Below are positions 9,091 through 17,989 of a stretch of DNA of 64,000 nt, one piece after another; position 1 is the stretch's first letter, and every line of letters starts with the position of its first letter. This DNA is from Aurantibrevibacter litoralis (GTDB lineage Bacteria; Bacteroidota; Bacteroidia; Flavobacteriales; Flavobacteriaceae). The position numbers and the translations under genes were made by a program. The notes below the pieces were generated by a model. The model did no database searches and was not told the DNA's origin. It saw only the letters and a list, made by a program, of their open reading frames with translations. The stretch covers positions 23,699 through 87,698 of the forward strand of contig NZ_JAYEEQ010000015.1 of NCBI RefSeq assembly GCF_034651555.1, read 5' to 3'.

Positions 9091-9227
9091 TTCTACGTCT
9101 TTATGATATACGTTTTGAGCACATCCGAAAGGAGCATTGAACAACATATAGTGCCTTCCAATCCCAAATCTCGGATTTGAAACAACCAAAACAATGAATA
9201 AAACGTAAATTACAAATAATGATATAG

Positions 9228-10697
9228 ATGAAAAAATATACATACTTCTGGTTATGTCTATACCTGCTCTTAACTAGTTGCAGTAATGATGATGATGGGG
9301 TAAATGCGTCAGGTCCAAATCCGTTACCCAATGCCAATGTGGATGTCCAGAATTTTATGTGGAAAGCCATGAACATATGGTATTTTTGGCAAGCCGAAGT
9401 TCCCGATCTGGCAGATGACCGCTTTGCCACACAGGAAGAATACACCGAATATTTGCAAGAGTTTTCCGATCCGGAAGATTTTTTCTTTAACAAATTACTA
9501 TTTACTGAAGATCGCTTTAGTTTTTTAAATGAGGATTTTAAAGTACTGGTGAACAACCTATCAGGGATCTCGAAAAGCAACGGTCTGGAGTTTGGACTGG
9601 TTCGTTTTTCAGGAAGCGATGATGTTTTTGGGTATGTGCGCTATATCGTTCCAAATTCCGACGCCGCCTCAAAAGACATCCAAAGAGGAGAGATTTTTAC
9701 CGGGGTCAACGGACAGACGCTGACGATCAACAATTTTTCTACCTTGCTCTTTGGCACCAATGACACCTATACGCTAAATATGGCGTCTATTGTTGATAAT
9801 ATCATTACACCCAACGGTAAAGACGTAACGCTCACCAAACAAGAAGGCTTGGTAGAAAACCCCGTATTTCTTACCAAAACCTTCGATATTAATGGTACCA
9901 AAATTGGCTATCTCATGTACAACGGATTTACCAATGAATTTGATGAGGAATTGAATTCGGCGTTCGGAGTGTTACAAGCAGATGACGTAACCGAATTGGT
10001 ACTAGACCTACGTTATAACCCGGGAGGATCCGTAAATTCTGCGCGCCTTTTGGCGAGCATGATCTACGGTACCAAAACCAATGATCTGTTTATTCGGCAA
10101 CGATGGAATGCTAAATTGCAGGCGCAATTCAGAGACCGAGACTTGGAAGATTTTTTTGCAAGTACTACCAGCCAAGGCACTGCAATTAATGCCTTAAACC
10201 TCAGCAGGGTATTTATACTTGCCACCAACAGTACTGCTTCGGCTAGTGAATTGTTAATGAATGGGTTAGATCCCTATATAGAAGTCGTGCATATTGGGAC
10301 AACTACTACCGGTAAAAATGAATTCTCGCTCACTATGGTCGATGATGAAGGCAATAACTATATCTACAATCCGAGCAGGGAAAACCGGATTAGAGCCAGC
10401 AATCGTTGGGCCATACAACCCCTTGTAGGTCGCAACGAAAACGCTGAAGGTTTTTCGGACTTTACAGCGGGTTTCTTCCCCGATGTAGAACAGGCAGAGG
10501 ACATCTCTAATTTGGGTATCCTCGGCGATATAAACGAACCCCTTTTAGCACGAGCCATACAGCGCATTGCCAGTTTTAGTGGAAAAAGCGACTTTAGCGT
10601 AAAAATGCCGGTAGAATTGCTCACCAGTTCCAAAATGTATACCGGCCTAAAGGATAATATGTATTTGGACAAGCCACTGGACATCAAAATTGAGTAG
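9228..10697 (+). CDS. S41 family peptidase, lipoprotein (paralogue of preceding gene)
   Basis: 489 residues with the same architecture as the upstream neighbour: lipoprotein signal ending LTSC, acidic SNDDDG tether, WKAMNIWYFWQAEVPDL cap segment, PDZ-like YIVPNSDAASKDIQRGEIFTGVNG, and the catalytic core with GYLMYNGF, VLDLRYNPGGSVNSARLLAS, STASASELLMNGL (Ser) and TGKNEFSLT (Lys). The two proteins align over their whole length, indicating a tandem duplication with substantial divergence. Followed by a low-complexity intergenic repeat. Confidence 0.88.
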   Translation: MKKYTYFWLCLYLLLTSCSNDDDGVNASGPNPLPNANVDVQNFMWKAMNIWYFWQAEVPDLADDRFATQEEYTEYLQEFSDPEDFFFNKLLFTEDRFSFLNEDFKVLVNNLSGISKSNGLEFGLVRFSGSDDVFGYVRYIVPNSDAASKDIQRGEIFTGVNGQTLTINNFSTLLFGTNDTYTLNMASIVDNIITPNGKDVTLTKQEGLVENPVFLTKTFDINGTKIGYLMYNGFTNEFDEELNSAFGVLQADDVTELVLDLRYNPGGSVNSARLLASMIYGTKTNDLFIRQRWNAKLQAQFRDRDLEDFFASTTSQGTAINALNLSRVFILATNSTASASELLMNGLDPYIEVVHIGTTTTGKNEFSLTMVDDEGNNYIYNPSRENRIRASNRWAIQPLVGRNENAEGFSDFTAGFFPDVEQAEDISNLGILGDINEPLLARAIQRIASFSGKSDFSVKMPVELLTSSKMYTGLKDNMYLDKPLDIKIE

Positions 10698-10783
10698 TTG
10701 GCCTTTTGCGTCAGTATTGTTTTTATATGTTAATTTGTTGATTCGTTTAGAAAACAAAAACTTTCGACAATTTTCGTTATTTG

Positions 10784-10805
10784 TTGTTCGTTGATGGTTG
10801 TTCGT
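10784..10805. repeat. 22-bp TTGTTCG/GATGG repeat, copy 1
   Basis: A TTGTTCGTTGATGG-TTGTTCGT stretch identical over 22 bp to 17701-17722. Both lie in gene-free gaps and both are surrounded by related degenerate units (GTTGATGG, TTGTTCG). Probably a dispersed minisatellite-like sequence. Confidence 0.7.
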
Positions 10806-10831
10806 GGATGGTTTTCGATTTACAAATACTT

Positions 10832-10955
10832 CAGTTCAAGAAACAAGTTCAAGTTCAAGAAACAAGCTCAAGTTCAAGTTCAAGCTCAAATATAAATTCA
10901 AAACAAGTTCAAGTTGAAGAAACAAATTCAAGTTCAAAACTTAAATACAAATTCA
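10832..10955. repeat. Degenerate AAGTTC/CAAGAAAC microsatellite
   Basis: About 120 bp built from AAGTTC, AAGCTC and AAATTC hexamers interspersed with AAGAAAC (CAAGTTCAAGTTCAAGAAAC and variants). The repeats decay to the right. Located between two converging genes; no coding signal. Confidence 0.8.
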
Positions 10956-11052
10956 AAAAGCAAATACAAATACCCACCAGAAATCAGGCTTCCTATTAAA
11001 AATCTTTCAATATGCGACAATCGACATCTTCAAAATCAAGTATCTGCCGTGT

Positions 11053-12921
11053 TTAGAGCGTTAAATTCATCCCCAAACGGATATTCCGCCCTTTGGTCGT
11101 AAACCCTACAACCTCTTCAAAATCGGTATTAAAAAGATTCGTTACATTCGCAAATACGCGAAACTTTTGAGGTATAAAGGCATGGCTCAAATATACACCA
11201 GCAAGTGAATACGCATCCAGATTTACATTGGTAAAGGTATTGAAATCGGTATCTGTCCGTTTCCCTGTAAAGGCGTAATTTACAGAGGCAAAAGTACGGT
11301 CGGTAAACGTATAATCCAGCCCAAGGTTTACCTTATTTTTCGGAATCCGTATGGCACTATCCCCTTTTCTTTCCGTAAACGTATAATTACCGTTTAGGCG
11401 TATTTTTTGCGTAAGTTGCCAATCCAACTCCACTTCAAATCCTTGTGCATCTATCGTATTTTGCGCATTTTGGTACAAGAAGAGCGCATTGTCAAAAAAT
11501 ACAAAATCCTTTTCTTTTCTGTTGAAATATGCCCCACTTATCCGTAGTTTTTTCTTCAAAGCAAATTCCATCCCACCTTCTAAGGTTCGGTCATCCTCCG
11601 GATCTAAATTAGGATTAGGACCAAAATTACCGAACAATTGCACTAAGGAAGGGGTTATGTACGAAGTGGCATACGACCCAAAAACCTTATAATAGCCCTT
11701 CGTTGTAGTAATAGTATAAGAAGGATTTAGGTTATAAACCAAATGGGTTCCGTATTCAGAATGCGTATTAAGGCGTATTCCGGCATTCAAATTCAGTCCA
11801 AACGGGGTTATATACACTACATTGGCATACGGATCTAGGATGGAAAATTCTTCAGTGGCGCCAAATTCTGCCTGGTCTTGAATGTAATTTAACCCCAAAA
11901 CGGTGAACCAATGCTCATTAAACTGATATTTATGATACACATCCACCACCGTATTCTTGGCCTTAAAAAAGCCCCCAAAAGAGCTGATATCCTCAGAATC
12001 GTAATCGCTATAAGCGGCATTGAGATGTAGGGAACCCTTTTTGCGGCGATATTCCGAAGAAAGCCCAATACGGCTTTGTTCACTTAGATATTGGTTTGGC
12101 GCATCCATCAATCCAAAAGATTCGTCATAATCCGTCGCTATTTTGGTGTGGTTGCCATACACCTGAAACGTAAAGGCATCGCTAAATGTGTACCCTAATT
12201 TTAGATCCGTGCTAAAATGAGAAAACACATCTTCTTCGTTATCGGGAGTTTTTATAGCAGACAATCCACTGGAAAATCGATTGGAGAACCCCACCAAATA
12301 GTTGAAATTTGCCAATGTACCCGAAATACGCGCCGCATTAGAAAATTCGGCCAAATTATAATTTTGATCTTGTGCCGAATGATTGGTACCCCAACTCGAC
12401 TGAAAATTCCCTCCAATAGCTTCTGAAGAGGCACTTTTGGTGGTAATATGAATTACCGCTGTGGCCGCATTAGTGCCATAAAGCGTACTGGCTGCCCCTT
12501 TAATAATTTCTATAGCAGCGATGTTTGCTGTAGAAAGTAATCTAAAATCATACTCCAAAGAAGAAGACGAAGGGTCCGATACCTGCACGCCATCTATAAG
12601 CAGTAAAACCTGTCGTCCTCTACCACCCCGAGCAAAAACGCCTAAAACATTTCCGTCGTTACCACGGCTCCCCGCAATTTCAAAACCGCCTTTGGTGTTG
12701 ATAATTTCTGCCACCGACTTACCCTGATGGCGTTGCAATTCCGCTTCGTCAATTTTGATAATGACCTTGCCCGAATTTTCCCTTTTTATGTGAAAGCGAG
12801 AATCGCTCACTACCACCTCATCTAACTGTTGTAGCGGTAGGGAATCTTTTTGGGTTTGCTGTGCAATCCCCAGGGTACAAACCAAGAAGGCCGTACCGAA
12901 ACCAAAAATTCTTTTGTTCAT
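11053..12921 (-). CDS. btuB: TonB-dependent outer-membrane receptor, probable cobalamin receptor (BtuB-like)
   Basis: 622-residue outer-membrane gated channel. Signal peptide (MNKRIFGFGTAFLVCTLGIAQ), a TonB-box-like LDEVVVSDSRF (about 32-42), the plug domain (SVAEIINTKGGFEIAGSRGND...QVLLLIDGVQVSDPS...IEIIKGAASTLYGTNAATAVIHITTK, about 65-165), then a beta barrel to the C-terminal GRNIRLGMNLTL strand. Cobalamin as substrate is inferred from the cobalamin riboswitch directly upstream and the divergent BtuFCD-like transporter. Length matches BtuB (about 600). Confidence 0.88.
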   Translation of the reverse strand: MNKRIFGFGTAFLVCTLGIAQQTQKDSLPLQQLDEVVVSDSRFHIKRENSGKVIIKIDEAELQRHQGKSVAEIINTKGGFEIAGSRGNDGNVLGVFARGGRGRQVLLLIDGVQVSDPSSSSLEYDFRLLSTANIAAIEIIKGAASTLYGTNAATAVIHITTKSASSEAIGGNFQSSWGTNHSAQDQNYNLAEFSNAARISGTLANFNYLVGFSNRFSSGLSAIKTPDNEEDVFSHFSTDLKLGYTFSDAFTFQVYGNHTKIATDYDESFGLMDAPNQYLSEQSRIGLSSEYRRKKGSLHLNAAYSDYDSEDISSFGGFFKAKNTVVDVYHKYQFNEHWFTVLGLNYIQDQAEFGATEEFSILDPYANVVYITPFGLNLNAGIRLNTHSEYGTHLVYNLNPSYTITTTKGYYKVFGSYATSYITPSLVQLFGNFGPNPNLDPEDDRTLEGGMEFALKKKLRISGAYFNRKEKDFVFFDNALFLYQNAQNTIDAQGFEVELDWQLTQKIRLNGNYTFTERKGDSAIRIPKNKVNLGLDYTFTDRTFASVNYAFTGKRTDTDFNTFTNVNLDAYSLAGVYLSHAFIPQKFRVFANVTNLFNTDFEEVVGFTTKGRNIRLGMNLTL

Positions 12922-13010
12922 TTCGTTTAATTACATAAACGGGAGCATAGTATGTCTGTACCCATACGCAAACTTTTATCCCGAAAGTTTAACAATAGTC
13001 TTTTGAATTG

Positions 13011-13195
13011 GGCAGGTCTCCTGACTCGCGTCTTGCTACCAACCTTCCCATGCATCAAAGGCACAGTGGTTTAGAAGTTGTAACAAGCATCCACCAAATG
13101 GCAGACTAAGCTTACAGTTGCGGGAACAGTTCCGGAATTTCACCGGATTCCCTTTTAATTCTATCGAAAAATCTCGATAGAAACCATAATTCGTT
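13011..13195 (-). promoter_or_regulatory. Cobalamin (adenosylcobalamin) riboswitch upstream of btuB
   Basis: Read on the minus strand, the region has the cobalamin riboswitch landmarks in order: AAAAGGGAATCCGGTGAAATTCCGGA, CCCGCAACTGTAAGC, the CCACTGTGCC box, GGGAAGG, and GCAAGACGCGAGTCAGGAGACCTGCC at the 3' end (plus 13011-13036). It ends about 90 nt before the btuB start, so B12 binding would repress receptor expression by blocking translation or ending transcription. A hairpin (CTATCGA/TCGATAG, 13161-13180) sits at its 5' side. The boundaries are approximate. Confidence 0.93.
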
Positions 13196-13196
13196 G

Positions 13197-13204
13197 CGAA
13201 AGTA
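13197..13204 (-). promoter_or_regulatory. Probable -7 box of the riboswitch/btuB transcript
   Basis: On the minus strand TACTTTCG, one mismatch from TAnnTTTG, placed immediately before the riboswitch start, which fits a transcript beginning near 13190. Confidence 0.45.
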
Positions 13205-13244
13205 AACATTTTGTTTAAACTTTTAACCCAAAGATTAAAAATGT

Positions 13245-13252
13245 TACTTTTG
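13245..13252 (+). promoter_or_regulatory. -7 promoter box for btuFCD operon
   Basis: TACTTTTG, exact TAnnTTTG match, 26 bp before the TTG start of the binding-protein gene, on the strand opposite the riboswitch. Confidence 0.55.
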
Positions 13253-13277
13253 AACCGACTTCCTAAATGGTACGCAC

Positions 13278-14426
13278 TTGAAAAAATTAATATTCGTCCT
13301 TGTTATAGGTCTTTGGATTGCCTGTAAGGAAACCCAGCAGGAAAGGACGTTCCAAAGCGTTTTACGTGATACCACGACGATCGCCTATGCCAAAGGATTT
13401 CGCATGGTTACTTTAGCCTCCGGTGTAAAAGAAATTGAAGTAGTATCACCATGGCCTAATGCACAACGCTCGTTTACCTATGCCTTAGTGCCCAAAGAGA
13501 TGTACCAACCTAGCCTAGCAAATGACCTCACCTATGATGCGGTAGTTCCCATACCGGTGCAACGCCTTATTGTCACTTCTACAACTCATATTCCCGCTTT
13601 GGAAGCATTAGGTGTAGGCGATCGCCTCATTGGTTTTCCGGGCACAACATATATTTCTTCTATGGCTACGAGATTGCGTATCGACTCCGGTTTGGTACAA
13701 GAACTCGGACAGAATGAAACCCTGAATACCGAACTTGCAGTAGCCCTTGAGCCGGATCTTCTTATTGGGTTTGGGGTGGAAAACCAAAACAGGGTTTACG
13801 AAACTCTTAAAAATGCGGGAATCCCTGTAGTGTATAATGGAGATTGGACCGAAGAAACTCCGTTGGGAAAATCGGAATGGATAAAATTTTTCGCCCCTTT
13901 TTTTGGACTTGAAAAAAAGGCCGATAGTATTTTTAAAACTATTGAAACGGCCTACAAAACATCTAAAAATTTGGCTCAACGAGCAGACACCTACCCCACT
14001 GTACTCAGTGGTGCCCTATATAAGGATGTCTGGTATATGCCGGGGGGGAGCAGTTGGGCTGCTCAATTCATAAAAGATGCGCATGCCAACTACTTATGGA
14101 AAGATAATTCGGAAACTGGCAGTCTTTCCCTAAGCATGGAAAGCGTATGGATAAAAGGAAAAGATGCAGATTTTTGGATTGGTCCTGCACAATTTACGTC
14201 CTATTCCGAATTGGCAGGCAATAGCACGCATTATACCGAATTAGCCGCCTATAAGAACAAAAAGACCTATACGTTCGCTGCAACTACAGGTGCCACTGGC
14301 GGACTTTTGTATTACGAATTAGCACCCAGCCGACCGGATTTGGTGCTGAAAGATTTGATACACATCTTGCATCCGGAGCTTTTACCAAATCACGAACTAA
14401 TCTTTTATAAACCATTACTTCCGTGA
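13278..14426 (+). CDS. btuF: ABC transporter substrate-binding lipoprotein, probably cobalamin (BtuF-like)
   Basis: 382-residue periplasmic binding protein of the class III (iron-siderophore/B12) type, anchored as a lipoprotein (KKLIFVLVIGLWIAC). PVQRLIVTSTTHIPALEALGVGDRLIGFPG and ALEPDLLIGFG are typical of the N-terminal lobe; a long linking helix follows and the C-terminal lobe includes GALYKDVWYMPGGSSW. The start is TTG at 13278, chosen because the signal peptide begins there. Its stop overlaps the GTG of the permease gene by 4 bp. Cobalamin rather than siderophore is inferred from the divergent riboswitch-controlled receptor. Confidence 0.82.
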   Translation: MKKLIFVLVIGLWIACKETQQERTFQSVLRDTTTIAYAKGFRMVTLASGVKEIEVVSPWPNAQRSFTYALVPKEMYQPSLANDLTYDAVVPIPVQRLIVTSTTHIPALEALGVGDRLIGFPGTTYISSMATRLRIDSGLVQELGQNETLNTELAVALEPDLLIGFGVENQNRVYETLKNAGIPVVYNGDWTEETPLGKSEWIKFFAPFFGLEKKADSIFKTIETAYKTSKNLAQRADTYPTVLSGALYKDVWYMPGGSSWAAQFIKDAHANYLWKDNSETGSLSLSMESVWIKGKDADFWIGPAQFTSYSELAGNSTHYTELAAYKNKKTYTFAATTGATGGLLYYELAPSRPDLVLKDLIHILHPELLPNHELIFYKPLLP

Positions 14427-15454
14427 AAATAGCCTTGGCCTATAGAACCTCCTTTGTTATACTCGTTATTGCGTTGTTGCTTATGTTGGGTATCAATATT
14501 AGTCTAGGTTCCGTTTCCATTCCTTTTAGAACTACCTTTTTAATCCTAATAGGTGCCGAATTAGATCAGTCTGATTGGCAGTATATTATATGGAATTATA
14601 GAATTCCTAAGGCACTAACCGCTATGATCGTAGGCAGTGGTTTGGCTATTAGCGGCCTTTTAATGCAAACCCTTTTTAGAAATCCACTCGCCGGGCCTTT
14701 TGTTTTAGGGATCAGTTCCGGGGCAAGCCTTGCTGTTGCGCTTCTAATCATGGGATCTTCTCTTTTTGGCGGGATTTGGGCACGCTATTTTTTAAGTGAT
14801 CTTTCAATAGTACTATGTGCTGCTTTAGGCAGCTTCCTTGTTTTGTTTGCTGTACTGATGATTGCGGCTAAGGTAAAGGATACTATGGCCTTGTTAATCA
14901 TTGGGTTAATGTTTGGCAGTATTACGGCAGCCATCGTTGGGGTATTATCCTATTTTTCAAATGCGGAAAAATTGCAACAATACATGTTTTGGTCCTTCGG
15001 CACGGTTGGAAATTTGTCTTGGAACCAACTAACCCAGCTCACCACAGTAGTTACCATTGGCATTGTACTTGGCATTACTTCCTTAAAATCCCTAAATGCT
15101 TTTTTGATGGGCGAAAACTATGCCCGCAGCATGGGTATTAATGTGCAAAAAATGCGCTATGTCATCATTACAGCCACCGGAATCCTTGCGGGTAGTATTA
15201 CCGCATTTGCCGGCCCCATTGCTTTTGTAGGGCTCGCGGTTCCTCATTTAGCACGTCAACTTTTTCGTACTACCGATCATAAAATCCTGTTTCCCGCCGT
15301 TGCGATGTACGGTGCCATTTTAATGTTGCTGTGCGACACCCTAGCGCAATGGCCCAATTCGGCAAACGTACTACCTATAAACGCTATTACCTCCATTATT
15401 GGGGCACCTGTAGTGATCTGGCTATTGGTTCGGAAAAGAAAGATGCTCTTTTAA
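14423..15454 (+). CDS. btuC: FecCD-family ABC transporter permease (BtuC-like)
   Basis: 343-residue inner-membrane permease with about ten hydrophobic helices. FecCD family signatures: WNYRIPKALTAMIVGSGLAISGLLMQTLFRNPLAGPFVLGISSGAS (about 52-97), FWSFGTVGNLSW, and AGPIAFVGLAVPHLAR (about 265-280) that contacts the ATPase. Starts with GTG at 14423 overlapping the btuF stop (GTGA). Works with the adjacent binding protein and ATPase to import cobalamin or another metal chelate. Confidence 0.88.
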   Translation: MKIALAYRTSFVILVIALLLMLGINISLGSVSIPFRTTFLILIGAELDQSDWQYIIWNYRIPKALTAMIVGSGLAISGLLMQTLFRNPLAGPFVLGISSGASLAVALLIMGSSLFGGIWARYFLSDLSIVLCAALGSFLVLFAVLMIAAKVKDTMALLIIGLMFGSITAAIVGVLSYFSNAEKLQQYMFWSFGTVGNLSWNQLTQLTTVVTIGIVLGITSLKSLNAFLMGENYARSMGINVQKMRYVIITATGILAGSITAFAGPIAFVGLAVPHLARQLFRTTDHKILFPAVAMYGAILMLLCDTLAQWPNSANVLPINAITSIIGAPVVIWLLVRKRKMLF

Positions 15455-15487
15455 TTTTAACTAATTTTGAATTTAAAAACATAACGT

Positions 15488-16282
15488 ATTAAGACTAAAA
15501 AACCAAATACCGCCCTAAACGCTGAAAAGCTTGTCGTTGGCTACCGATCCGGTCGGCAATCAACCGCTGTGGGCTGTGCGCTTAATTTTTCGGTGTGCTC
15601 GGGCGAGCTCATGGCCATTGTAGGCATTAACGGCATAGGCAAATCTACCTTGCTCCGAACTTTGGGCAATGTACAGCCCAAATTGTCGGGTTCTATACAT
15701 GTCGATGACACACCAATTGAGCACTATTCGCAGGCGCAATTAGCTCAAAAAATTAGTGTAGTGCTCACGGAACCTTTAGCTTCTAAAAATATGACCGTAT
15801 GGGAATTGGTGGCTCTTGGAAGGCAGCCTTACACCAACTGGATCGGTAACCTTTCGGCAAATGATATCCATAAGATAAACGACGCACTGGCATTGGTTGA
15901 AATTATGCCCTTAAAAGAGCGCCCTTGTTATGAACTCAGCGATGGGCAATTGCAGCGAACCTTAATCGCTAGAGCTTTAGCACAAGATACCTCCATCATG
16001 CTTTTAGATGAGCCCACTACACATTTAGACCTGTACCACAAGGCGCATGTTTTAACACTCCTAAAATCAATTGCACACCAAACCCAAAAAGCCATACTTT
16101 TTACAACACATGAAATTGACCTTGCCATACAACTCTGCGATACCATGCTACTAATGGAAAAGGACACTATGCATTTTGGGCAACCCTGCGAGCTCATCGC
16201 ATCCAAAACCTTTGAATCAATTTTTCCTGAAGACACCATACAATTTGATGCCACTACAGGCTCTTTTCGCATAATAAAGTAG
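15488..16282 (+). CDS. btuD: ABC transporter ATP-binding protein (BtuD-like) with probable ATT start
   Basis: ATPase of the vitamin B12/iron-chelate uptake ABC class: Walker A GINGIGKST, Q-loop VLTEPLASKN, signature LSDGQLQR, Walker B IMLLDEPTTHLD, H-loop TTHE. The family N-terminal strand (ALNAEKLVVGY) is encoded upstream of the first conventional start (GTG 15569), and the frame between the stop at 15482-15484 and that GTG has no ATG, GTG or TTG. The only plausible start giving the full domain is ATT at 15488 (reading MKTKKPNTALNAEKL), yielding 264 residues; starting at GTG 15569 would delete the first beta strand. Confidence 0.8.
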   Translation: MKTKKPNTALNAEKLVVGYRSGRQSTAVGCALNFSVCSGELMAIVGINGIGKSTLLRTLGNVQPKLSGSIHVDDTPIEHYSQAQLAQKISVVLTEPLASKNMTVWELVALGRQPYTNWIGNLSANDIHKINDALALVEIMPLKERPCYELSDGQLQRTLIARALAQDTSIMLLDEPTTHLDLYHKAHVLTLLKSIAHQTQKAILFTTHEIDLAIQLCDTMLLMEKDTMHFGQPCELIASKTFESIFPEDTIQFDATTGSFRIIK

Positions 16283-16342
16283 TACGCTCATTCCTTTAAA
16301 ATTAAAACAATCCTTTATCTTTACTTCCAACAATTGTACAAA

Positions 16343-17662
16343 ATGGAAGGAATAATAATTAACATCATTGTAGGAATACTTTTTCTTACGCTGGGCTATT
16401 TTTTAGGCAATTACATTCAAACCCTAAAAACAAAATCTACCCAAAGTACCCTCTTGGAACGCGAAAGTCAGCTCCAAAAAAGGTTGGCGCACATGGAGGA
16501 AAGACTATTAGCTTCCGCAGATAAAGAAAAAGCCTTACAGGATGAAAAAGAGCAACTGGGAAATCAAATTGTCCGTTATCAAGCCGACTTAGAGAATTTG
16601 GTTTTGAAAAACAAGGAACAAAAAGAAGAGGTAGAAAAGATACAGGAAAAGTTTACCAAAGAATTCGAGAATTTAGCGAATAAGATTCTGGATGAAAAAA
16701 GTTCCAAATTCACCGAACAGAACAAAGAAAATATTAAAAATATTCTTACGCCCTTGCAAGAGAAGATACAGCTCTTCGAAAAGAAAGTGGAAGACAGCCA
16801 AAAGGAGAGTGTTGGCATGCATTCTGCATTAAAAGAGCAACTGGCCAATTTACATGCCCAAAATCTAAAAATTACACAGGAGGCCGAAAATTTAACGAAA
16901 GCCTTAAAAGGAGATAGTAAAATACAGGGAAATTGGGGAGAGTTGGTGTTAGAACGTGTTTTGGAAAAATCGGGATTAGTAAAAGATCGCGAATATACTG
17001 TGCAACAAAGCTTTACGAGACCCGACGGTACTCGGGTACTTCCCGACGTTATTATTCATCTGCCCGACGGCAAAAAAATGATCGTAGATTCCAAAGTATC
17101 GCTCACCGATTATGAGCGTTTTGTAAATGCAGAAGATGAGTTTAAGGACAAATTTTTGAAGGATCACATTACTTCCTTACGTAGGCATGTAGACCAGTTA
17201 TCTGCCAAAAAATATGAAGACTTGTACGAAATGGAGAGTCCGGATTTTGTGTTGATGTTTGTACCCATAGAACCCGCTTTTGCCATAGCGATAAACAACG
17301 ACAGTAGTTTGTACAATAAGGCGTTTGAGCAAAATATCATTATTGTAACCCCCACTACCCTTTTGGCTACCTTGCGTACCATAGATAGTATGTGGAATAA
17401 TGAAAAACAACAGCGGAATGCCATGGAAATTGCTCGCCAAGCCGGAGCCTTATACGACAAGTTTGAAGGATTTGTAACAGACCTTACCAAGGTGGGTAAA
17501 AAAATGGACGAAGCAAAAACAGAATACCGTGGTGCCATGAACAAATTGATCGAAGGAAAAGGTAATATTGTAAGTAGTATAGAACGACTAAAAAAGATGG
17601 GAGCCAAAGCAAAAAAATCGATTCCCGAAGCCATTTTAAACAGGGCGGACAAAGATGATTAA
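16343..17662 (+). CDS. rmuC: DNA recombination protein RmuC homologue
   Basis: 439 residues: an N-terminal transmembrane helix (IIINIIVGILFLTLGYFLGNYI), a long coiled coil (about residues 30-195, rich in Glu/Lys/Gln heptads) and the RmuC domain (GNWGELVLERVLEKSGLVKDREY ... RVLPDVIIHLPDGKKMIVDSKVSL ... MFVPIEPAF). RmuC proteins are linked to limiting DNA inversions at repeats, possibly as nucleases; the mechanism is not well established. The ATG at 16343 is preferred over an in-frame TTG three codons earlier. Confidence 0.92.
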   Translation: MEGIIINIIVGILFLTLGYFLGNYIQTLKTKSTQSTLLERESQLQKRLAHMEERLLASADKEKALQDEKEQLGNQIVRYQADLENLVLKNKEQKEEVEKIQEKFTKEFENLANKILDEKSSKFTEQNKENIKNILTPLQEKIQLFEKKVEDSQKESVGMHSALKEQLANLHAQNLKITQEAENLTKALKGDSKIQGNWGELVLERVLEKSGLVKDREYTVQQSFTRPDGTRVLPDVIIHLPDGKKMIVDSKVSLTDYERFVNAEDEFKDKFLKDHITSLRRHVDQLSAKKYEDLYEMESPDFVLMFVPIEPAFAIAINNDSSLYNKAFEQNIIIVTPTTLLATLRTIDSMWNNEKQQRNAMEIARQAGALYDKFEGFVTDLTKVGKKMDEAKTEYRGAMNKLIEGKGNIVSSIERLKKMGAKAKKSIPEAILNRADKDD

Positions 17663-17989
17663 ATAGAATTGGATATGTAATGTTGGTTGATGGTTGTTCG
17701 TTGTTCGTTGATGGTTGTTCGTTGCTAGTTGTTGGTTGTAAGAGAATGTGAAGGGAGATAGAATATGAAACCATCAATTGTAAACTATCCACTAAAAATT
17801 GTAAATAATGTAGTTGCAAAAGCTGTTGTTACGACAAGATTTAGATGCACATAGGGAATGGTCCTTTAGAGCGGGAGATATCAAAAATGTAGAAATATAA
17901 ACCAAAAGTTATAAAAAACGGAAAAGCCACTTAATAAGACCATCCTTCCGGTATTAAAATCATAAAATCACCCTCAACAAACAACCATC
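17663..17989. other. Gene-free gap with degenerate minisatellite
   Basis: Contains GTTGATGG/TTGTTCG units (17681-17740, including the 22-bp repeat shared with 10784-10805). A 28-codon open stretch ending at 17900 (reading ...LRQDLDAHREWSFRAGDI...) looks protein-like but has no start or recognised homologue; it may be a gene remnant. Confidence 0.5.
17701..17722. repeat. 22-bp TTGTTCG/GATGG repeat, copy 2
   Basis: Identical to 10784-10805 over 22 bp and embedded in a longer stretch of degenerate GTTGATGG and GTTGTTCG units (17681-17740). Confidence 0.7.

Larger units (their letters stand above)
10698..11052. other. Gene-free gap with low-complexity repeats between convergent genes
   Basis: 355 bp between the convergent S41 and TonB-receptor genes. 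It holds a GTTGTTCG/GATGG-rich stretch (10784-10811) and a degenerate AAGTTC array (10832-10955), annotated separately. The short ORFs over it are products of the repeats. Confidence 0.6.

Noticed and set aside
9101..9580. 159-codon minus-strand ORF opposite the second S41 gene
   Set aside because: Its product is Ser/Lys/Phe-rich, lies antisense to the signal peptide and cap domain of a convincing gene, and shows no domain.
10781..11102. Two overlapping Gln/Ser/Lys-rich ORFs in the S41-btuB gap
   Set aside because: They are translations of the AAGTTC microsatellite, not genes.
13161..13180. CTATCGA/TCGATAG hairpin as an independent terminator
   Set aside because: It lies inside the 5' part of the cobalamin riboswitch and lacks a T-run, so it is better treated as part of that RNA.
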